Positions 5,934 to 9,909 of a stretch of 9,909 bases of DNA are shown piece by piece. The stretch is from Candidatus Omnitrophota bacterium (lineage in GTDB: Bacteria; Omnitrophota; Gorgyraeia; Gygaellales; Profunditerraquicolaceae): NCBI GenBank assembly GCA_028711825.1, contig JAQTRM010000044.1, positions 1 to 9,909 of the forward strand. The letters are read 5' to 3'. Position 1 is the first letter of the stretch. The number at the start of each line of letters is the position of its first letter. The notes beneath the pieces were generated by a model. The model had not been told where the DNA came from and did not search any database. It saw nothing but the letters and a program-made list of their open reading frames with translations. The position numbers were made by a program, and so were the translations under genes.

Positions 5934-6364
5934 GGGCGGTATTATTCCTGGCGTTTCTCTTGATTTTTTTTCCGGGAGCCGAATGCGCGGCGGCCCCGGG
6001 ACGGACGGTTCACGGCAACCCGTTTTATCAGCCCGCCGAACCGAGGCTGCGGTATCCTATCTATGATACCGCGATCCTGGCCGAAGGGCAGCCTCTGGAA
6101 TTCAGATGGTGTAATAATTACGCGGATACCCGCGGTTTCATCCTGAAGGTCTACGGCGGCTACAATATGTACGCGGACGCCCTTATCCTGAGAAAAGAGC
6201 TATCGGCGGGAGCTGCGTCTTTTAAGGCGGACGGCGCTTTATTCAGGGAAGGCGGGGTATATACCTGGTGTTTGGTGCGGGTTTCGTCGGCCGGCTATAA
6301 AAGCGGCAGGAGTTTTAATTCTTTCCGGGTAGCCCGCGGCCCGGGGAAGAAACAGGGTTTTTAA
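5930..6364 (+). CDS. Secreted single-domain protein, probable fibronectin III/Ig-like fold
   Basis: 144 residues starting inside the ATGA overlap with nnrE. An N-terminal signal peptide (MRAV, then a Leu/Phe core) is probably cut near Ala20-Ala22. The Cys at 19 is preceded by Glu, so it is not a good lipobox. The mature region has alternating beta strands: PLEFRWCNNYADTRGFILKVYGG, then YTWCLVRVSSAGYKSGRSFNSFRV. The latter resembles the final strands of fibronectin III-like domains ('YYWRVRA...SFTV'). Cys61 and Cys114 could form a disulfide. Its partner or ligand is unknown. Its place at the end of a cytoplasmic NAD-related gene group is unexpected. No terminator-like hairpin follows it. Confidence 0.72.
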   Translation: MRAVLFLAFLLIFFPGAECAAAPGRTVHGNPFYQPAEPRLRYPIYDTAILAEGQPLEFRWCNNYADTRGFILKVYGGYNMYADALILRKELSAGAASFKADGALFREGGVYTWCLVRVSSAGYKSGRSFNSFRVARGPGKKQGF

Positions 6365-6402
6365 AATAAGCCTTAAGCGGGGTTCCGGAAGCCATTTATG
6401 TA

Positions 6403-6430
6403 TTGACAAGCGGCGGAACTTTGCTAATAT
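6403..6430 (+). promoter_or_regulatory. Promoter of the small acidic secreted protein gene
   Basis: A perfect TTGACA (6403-6408) is followed after 16 bases by TAATAT (6425-6430), four of six matches to the -10 consensus. Transcription would start near 6437, giving a leader of about 65 nt. The location after a long co-directional gene run suggests a separate transcription unit. Confidence 0.55.
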
Positions 6431-6501
6431 TGACCTGTTATATCCTTCCGGTTGCAGAAACAGCTGAATTTATATAAAAATAGGAAAGGGGGTGAATTAG
6501 G

Positions 6502-6717
6502 ATGAAGAAAGTGCTATTTGCTCTTTTGGTTCTTTGTTGTACCGGCGCCATGGCTTTTGCTGAAGAAGCTAAGCCCGTGGATGACACTGCCGCGGCCGCA
6601 TCTTCGGATGAGGTTACCGCATCGGACAGCTCTGTTTTATCCGATGAGATGACGAAAAGCGGGGATGAACAGACCCTCGAAAATACGGATCCTTCCGCGC
6701 AGGAAAAAGCCTTGTAA
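6502..6717 (+). CDS. Small acidic secreted protein
   Basis: 71 residues from ATG 6502, with GGGGGTGA (6488-6495) at ideal spacing. A clear type I signal peptide (MKKVLFALLVLCCTGAMAFA) is probably cut after Ala20. The mature chain of about 51 residues is rich in Ser, Asp, Glu, Thr and Ala, has no Cys and no hydrophobic stretch, and is expected to be disordered and strongly acidic. I recognise no family. It could be a periplasmic ion-binding or buffering peptide, or a secreted product processed further. It has its own promoter, a strong ribosome binding site and a long structured 3' region ending in a strong terminator, which together suggest a highly expressed single-gene transcript. Confidence 0.7.
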   Translation: MKKVLFALLVLCCTGAMAFAEEAKPVDDTAAAASSDEVTASDSSVLSDEMTKSGDEQTLENTDPSAQEKAL

Positions 6718-6797
6718 AAAAGGCGGTTTCAAAACGCTGACAGCAGGTGGTATAAGTTTACTGCCAGGCAGGTTGGTGATGAGCGTTCCTGTTCTCA
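6718..6797. other. Start of the 473-base gene-free stretch
   Basis: After the stop codon there is an A-run, then about 80 bases with no gene. The only structure I can see is the short perfect palindrome CTGCCAGGCAG (6761-6771). The rest of the gene-free stretch up to 7190 is filled by the 96-base repeat, a nested hairpin, the terminator and the MITE-like element described separately. Confidence 0.5.
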
Positions 6798-6893
6798 ATC
6801 AATCCTTCGACACCACGGCCTAATCCTTCGACTCACTTCGTTTAAGGATGGTGAGCGAAGTCGAACCAAGACCATGGTGTGCTCAGGATTGAT
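6798..6893. repeat. 96-base imperfect palindromic element (TTCGACT...AGTCGAA family)
   Basis: ATCAATCCT (6798-6806) pairs perfectly with AGGATTGAT (6885-6893). Inside, 6810-6818 pairs with 6872-6880 with a single mismatch, and TTCGACT (6827-6833) pairs with AGTCGAA (6859-6865). AATCCTTCGAC occurs twice on the left side (6801-6811 and 6822-6832). Words such as TGAGCGAAGTCGAA and TTCGACTCACTTCG are typical of dispersed intergenic REP-like palindromes found in many bacterial genomes. No transposase is linked. If transcribed from 6403, it would fold as a long hairpin in the 3' region of the acidic protein mRNA. Confidence 0.7.
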
Positions 6894-6956
6894 ACTGAAA
6901 GCGGCGCATTATTTCCCTTCCTTAAAGGGTAGGGTTCTAACGCCGCCGAATGTATC
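6891..6956. other. Nested hairpin next to the 96-base repeat
   Basis: GATAC (6891-6895) pairs with GTATC (6952-6956). A symmetric five-by-five internal loop (TGAAA opposite CGAAT) follows, then GCGGCG (6901-6906) pairs with CGCCGC (6941-6946). Within the apical part CCCTT (6915-6919) pairs with AAGGG (6925-6929). It shares three bases with the preceding repeat and lies 30 bases before the terminator. It may be a structured RNA element or the remnant of another repeat. Confidence 0.45.
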
Positions 6957-6985
6957 AAAAACCAGAACTAATTTTTTTAAAATAA

Positions 6986-7025
6986 AATAAAACAGCCTCC
7001 TTCTTATGAGGGGGGCTGTTTTATT
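6986..7025 (+). terminator. Strong terminator of the acidic-protein transcript
   Basis: Bases 6986-7000 pair with 7011-7025 over 15 base pairs (one G-T), with a ten-base loop. The 3' arm ends in a U-rich tract (GCTGTTTTATT), and the A-rich 5' arm would serve as the U-tract on the opposite strand, so it could work in both directions. Its last base touches the left end of the MITE-like element. Confidence 0.85.
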
Positions 7026-7205
7026 AGTTATAAGTGGTAAGTTATAAGTTAAGGCAAAGACTGTTGTCAAACTCGAGATCCTGAATCCTAAATTCCTGTT
7101 TGCCGGTAGGCAAGTAAATAAAGGGGACGGTTCTATTTTTCTGGTAAAATAAGGTTAAAAAATAGAACCGTCCCCTTTATTTCTTATAACTTGCCGCTTA
7201 TAACT
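7026..7205. mobile_element. MITE-like element with 23-bp terminal inverted repeats
   Basis: The left end (7026-7048) is AGTTATAAG-TGGTA-AGTTATAAG. The right end (7183-7205) is its reverse complement with two changes (TGGTA becomes CGGCA), so 21 of 23 positions match. Each end is itself a doubled AGTTATAAG. ATT stands directly outside both ends (7023-7025 and 7206-7208), a possible three-base target duplication, though three bases can match by chance. The 180-base element has no reading frame of note. It holds short near-repeats (ATCCTGA, ATCCTAA, ATTCCTG at 7078-7098), a small TTGCC/GGCAA hairpin (7100-7113) and a perfect 25-bp palindrome abutting the right end. It sits between a terminator and the phosphoketolase promoter. 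Confidence 0.65.
7116..7182. repeat. Perfect 25-bp inverted repeat inside the MITE-like element
   Basis: Bases 7116-7140 are the exact reverse complement of 7158-7182, with a 17-base loop (7141-7157). The arm contains GGGGACGGTTC (7123-7133), shared with the hairpin at 440-474. The right arm ends at the base before the right terminal repeat. A perfect stem of this length points to recent spread or to active maintenance of the palindrome. Single-strand hairpins of this type are substrates of IS200/REP-type Y1 transposases, which is a family-level inference here. Confidence 0.8.
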
Positions 7206-7209
7206 ATTG

Positions 7210-7238
7210 TTGTGCTTTCTTGCCGGCCGGGGTATAAT
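7210..7238 (+). promoter_or_regulatory. Promoter of the phosphoketolase-Smr unit
   Basis: A perfect -10 hexamer TATAAT (7233-7238) is preceded after 17 bases by TTGTGC (7210-7215), three of six matches to the -35 consensus. Transcription would start near 7245, about 30 bases before the ATG. The -35 lies only five bases from the right end of the MITE-like element, so that element forms the promoter's upstream flank. Confidence 0.6.
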
Positions 7239-7274
7239 AACAATCAAAGATTAAACATTAGCAGGGGGGTGTAT

Positions 7275-9650
7275 ATGAGCCAAACCCGGGGAAAAATCTT
7301 ATCAAATAACGAGATCGTTAAAATCGATGCTTACTGGCGGGCGGCAAATTATCTTTCCGTAGGCCAGATTTATCTTTTGGATAACCCGCTTTTAAAAGAG
7401 CCTCTGGCGATTAAGCACATCAAACCTCGCCTCCTGGGCCATTGGGGGACGACTCCGGGGTTGAACTTCATTTATGTCCATCTCAACCGCCTGATCAAGA
7501 AAAACGACCTTAATATGGTTTATATCACCGGCCCCGGGCACGGCGGCCCCGGGCTGGTGGCCTGCGCTTACCTTGAAGGCACTTACAGCGAATATTACCC
7601 GGATATCTCGGAAGACGCCGAGGGGATGCGGAAGCTTTTTAAACAGTTTTCTTTTCCCGGAGGCATCCCCAGCCATGTCGGCGCGGAAACACCCGGTTCG
7701 ATGCACGAGGGAGGCGAACTGGGGTATTCTATTTCCCACGCTTTCGGAGCGGTTTTCGATAATCCGGATTTGATTGTTACTTGCGTAGTGGGTGACGGAG
7801 AGGCGGAAACCGGGCCTTTGGCGTGTGCCTGGCATTCGAATAAATTTCTCAACCCCGCGCGTGACGGGGCGGTCCTGCCGATTTTGCATTTAAACGGTTA
7901 CAAGATATCCAATCCTACGGTGCTGGCAAGGATCGATAAAGAAGACCTCCGTAAGTTCTTTACCGGCTGCGGTTATAAACCTTATTTTGTCGAGGGTTCG
8001 GATCCGCAAAAGATGCACCGTTTAATGGCGCGGACTTTAGAAGCGGTATTGGGTGAGATCAAGGCGATTCAGAAAAAAGCCCGCGGCTCAAAGAAGGTTT
8101 CCGGGGTGCCCCGCTGGCCGATGATTATTTTAAACACCCCTAAAGGCTGGACCGGCCCGAAAAGCATCGACGGGTTAAAAACAGAAGGGTATTGGCGTTC
8201 GCACCAGGTTCCTTTTTCCGAAATGGCGGGGAATCCCGGGCATATCGAAGCGCTTTCTACCTGGATGAAGAGTTACCGGCCGCAGGAACTTTTCGATAAA
8301 AACGGGAAATTCATTCGCGAGCTGGCGGAGCTGGCGCCGAAAAAGAAACGCCGCATGAGCGATAACCCGCACTCCAACGGCGGGTTGCTGCTGCGCGACC
8401 TGAAGCTTCCGGATTTCCGCAAGTACGCGGTGAAGGTCGATAAGCCTGGGGTTGTCGAATCGGAACCGACGCGGGTGATGGGCTATTTCCTGCGGGATGT
8501 GATGAAGGAAAATTTAAAGAGCGGGAACTTCCGCGTTTTCGGCCCGGATGAAACTACCTCCAACCGCCTGGGGGCGGTGCTGGAGGCGACAAACCGCGCC
8601 TGGATGGCTAAGATCCTTCCGGAAGATGACCATCTTTCCCGCGACGGCAGGGTAATGGAGATTTTGAGCGAGCATACCTGCCAGGGGTGGCTGGAAGGTT
8701 ACCTGCTTACCGGCAGGCACGGGCTTTTTTCCTGCTATGAAGCGTTTATTCACATCGTGGATTCGATGTTTAACCAGCACGCCAAGTGGTTGAAGACTTC
8801 GCGCCGCATACGCTGGAGGCGCCCGATCGCTTCCCTGAATTATCTTTTGACTTCGCATGTCTGGAGGCAGGACCACAACGGTTCTTCCCACCAGGACCCG
8901 GGTTTTATCGACCATGTGGTAAATAAAAAGGCCGAGATTATCCGGGTTTATCTGCCCCCGGATACCAACACCTTGCTTTCGGTAACCGACCATTGCCTGC
9001 GCAGCCGGCATTATGTTAACGTGATCATTGCCGGTAAACATCCGGGGCTGCAGTTTTTGGGGATGGACGCGGCGATCGCGCACTGCGCCAAGGGGATCGG
9101 GATATGGGATTGGGCCAGTAACGATCACCAGGGGCAGCCGGATGTGGTGATGGCTTGCGCCGGGGATGTGCCTACCCTGGAGACCCTGGCGGCGGTGGAT
9201 ATCCTGCGCCGGAAGTTCCCGGAGTTGAAGGTTCGCCTGATTAACGTGGTGGACCTTATGACCCTGCAGCCGCAGAGCGAGCATCCTCATGGGCTTTCCG
9301 ATAAGGATTTCGACAGCCTTTTTACCACGGATAAACCGGTAATTTTCGCTTTCCACGGTTACCCCTGGCTGATCCACCGGCTGCTTTACCGGAGGACCAA
9401 CCATAAAAATATCCACGTGCGCGGTTACAAGGAAGAGGGGACGACCACCACTCCTTTCGATATGACGGTTTTGAATGAACTTGACCGTTTTAACCTGGTG
9501 GATGACGTGATCGACCGCGTGGAAAGCCTTCAGAACCGGGCGGCGCATGTTAAGGATTGGCTGCATAATAAATTGATCGAACATCGGCAGTATATTATGG
9601 CACACGGGGAGGATATGCCGGAGATCCGTAATTGGAAATGGCCGTATTAA
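7275..9650 (+). CDS. xfp: Xylulose-5-phosphate/fructose-6-phosphate phosphoketolase
   Basis: 791 residues, full family length. ATG 7275 follows a G-rich Shine-Dalgarno (AGGGGGGTG); an upstream in-frame TTG at 7191 lies inside the MITE-like element and is rejected. The enzyme uses thiamine diphosphate and phosphate to split xylulose-5-P (or fructose-6-P) into acetyl-phosphate plus glyceraldehyde-3-P (or erythrose-4-P) in the cytoplasm. Visible motifs: GHWGTTPGLNFIYVHLN (about 55-71), GPGHGGPG (86-93), the signature EGGELGYSISHAFGA (145-159), and the cofactor and metal-binding segment GDGEAETG (173-180) followed by HSNKFLNPARDGAVLP. The C-terminal region keeps the typical GYKEEGTTTTPFDM and ends NWKWPY. 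It gives a short route to acetyl-P, and by acetate kinase to ATP, in fermentative cells. An Smr gene follows after one base. Confidence 0.97.
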   Translation: MSQTRGKILSNNEIVKIDAYWRAANYLSVGQIYLLDNPLLKEPLAIKHIKPRLLGHWGTTPGLNFIYVHLNRLIKKNDLNMVYITGPGHGGPGLVACAYLEGTYSEYYPDISEDAEGMRKLFKQFSFPGGIPSHVGAETPGSMHEGGELGYSISHAFGAVFDNPDLIVTCVVGDGEAETGPLACAWHSNKFLNPARDGAVLPILHLNGYKISNPTVLARIDKEDLRKFFTGCGYKPYFVEGSDPQKMHRLMARTLEAVLGEIKAIQKKARGSKKVSGVPRWPMIILNTPKGWTGPKSIDGLKTEGYWRSHQVPFSEMAGNPGHIEALSTWMKSYRPQELFDKNGKFIRELAELAPKKKRRMSDNPHSNGGLLLRDLKLPDFRKYAVKVDKPGVVESEPTRVMGYFLRDVMKENLKSGNFRVFGPDETTSNRLGAVLEATNRAWMAKILPEDDHLSRDGRVMEILSEHTCQGWLEGYLLTGRHGLFSCYEAFIHIVDSMFNQHAKWLKTSRRIRWRRPIASLNYLLTSHVWRQDHNGSSHQDPGFIDHVVNKKAEIIRVYLPPDTNTLLSVTDHCLRSRHYVNVIIAGKHPGLQFLGMDAAIAHCAKGIGIWDWASNDHQGQPDVVMACAGDVPTLETLAAVDILRRKFPELKVRLINVVDLMTLQPQSEHPHGLSDKDFDSLFTTDKPVIFAFHGYPWLIHRLLYRRTNHKNIHVRGYKEEGTTTTPFDMTVLNELDRFNLVDDVIDRVESLQNRAAHVKDWLHNKLIEHRQYIMAHGEDMPEIRNWKWPY

Positions 9651-9651
9651 A

Positions 9652-9906
9652 ATGGGAAAACTCAAGCTGGATTTGCATGATATCTACAGCGATGGGCGCA
9701 GAATCGAGGAGTCCCTAAGCCGGATAGTTTTTGAAGCGGTAAAAAAGAAGATTACCGAGGTAGAGATTATCCCCGGTAAGGGGAGCGGGCAGCTGAAGAA
9801 AAGCGTGCTGCGTTTTCTGGAACAGCCGGAGATAAAAAAGCTTTATCACCGCATCGAGAAAGACGATAAGAATTTCGGAAGAATATTTGTGCATTTTAGA
9901 TACTGA
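9652..9906 (+). CDS. Single-domain Smr protein
   Basis: 84 residues, complete, with its TGA three bases from the window end. Smr (small MutS-related) domains bind or nick nucleic acids; recent work on the family links several to RNA cleavage in ribosome rescue. The family's LDLH motif (residues 6-9) is present. The second motif, normally IHGKGTG or similar, reads IPGKGSG (40-46), with Pro in place of the His/Thr, followed by the usual L-K-K-x-V-x-x-F-L helix and a final strand (GRIFVHF). The protein is only the domain, with no MutS2 part. It starts one base after the phosphoketolase stop with no separate Shine-Dalgarno, so it is probably translated by coupling. No functional link to phosphoketolase is known to me. 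Confidence 0.85.
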   Translation: MGKLKLDLHDIYSDGRRIEESLSRIVFEAVKKKITEVEIIPGKGSGQLKKSVLRFLEQPEIKKLYHRIEKDDKNFGRIFVHFRY

Positions 9907-9909
9907 TTT

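Noticed and set aside
7026..7205. CRISPR array
   Set aside because: AGTTATAAG copies occur only as doubled, inverted ends with no regular spacers, which fits a transposon-like element and not a CRISPR.
7191..7274. N-terminal extension of phosphoketolase from TTG 7191
   Set aside because: It would start inside the MITE-like element and upstream of the promoter, has no ribosome binding site, and adds residues not found in the family.
8514..9665. 383-codon open frame on the - strand
   Set aside because: It lies entirely opposite the phosphoketolase gene, whose protein is clearly recognised. The translation is low-complexity His/Arg/Pro-rich with no family signal.

Overview
The window holds thirteen complete protein genes and one gene cut by the left edge, all on the + strand. 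Typical features are type I and type II signal peptides, strong Shine-Dalgarno sites on lead genes, occasional TTG/GTG starts, mid-range GC, a stand-alone MEDS domain, an HD-GYP protein, a DUF2905 protein, a tiny holin-like protein, and dispersed palindromic repeats. Together these suggest a Gram-negative-type, uncultivated lineage such as Omnitrophota (former OP3). This is an inference from gene style. No rRNA or tRNA is present to settle it.

Layout. (1) 2-361 is the tail of a lipoprotein gene. (2) 362-591 is a promoter plus a structured leader ahead of a small two-helix holin-like membrane protein (592-843). (3) 940-1500 is a stand-alone MEDS sensory domain, closed by a strong terminator (1531-1561). 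(4) A fresh promoter starts a long, almost gap-free run of genes from 1633 to 6364: a membrane HAMP/HD-GYP c-di-GMP phosphodiesterase, a DUF2905 membrane protein, an unknown two-helix membrane protein, a secreted protein, a Nudix hydrolase, a TIR-like (DUF1863/ThsB-type) protein, a NAD(P)H-hydrate epimerase, and a secreted single-domain beta-sandwich-like protein. (5) 6403-7025 looks like a separate transcript for a small acidic secreted protein, with a long structured 3' region and a strong terminator. (6) 7026-7205 is a MITE-like element with 23-bp inverted ends and a perfect 25-bp internal palindrome. (7) 7210-9906 holds a promoter, a full-length phosphoketolase and a one-domain Smr protein.

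How the genes may work together. The most suggestive block is 4269-5933. Three consecutive genes separated by 1-2 bases all belong to families that handle or sense NAD-type nucleotides: a Nudix enzyme resembling ADP-ribose pyrophosphatases, a TIR-like domain, and the NAD(P)HX repair epimerase. The TIR-like protein has Gln where NAD-cleaving TIR domains carry the catalytic Glu, so it may sense a nucleotide rather than destroy NAD. The phosphoketolase gives a route from xylulose-5-P/fructose-6-P to acetyl-P, consistent with fermentative sugar metabolism. The intergenic DNA is rich in hairpins and repeats of at least three kinds. None carries its own transposase here.
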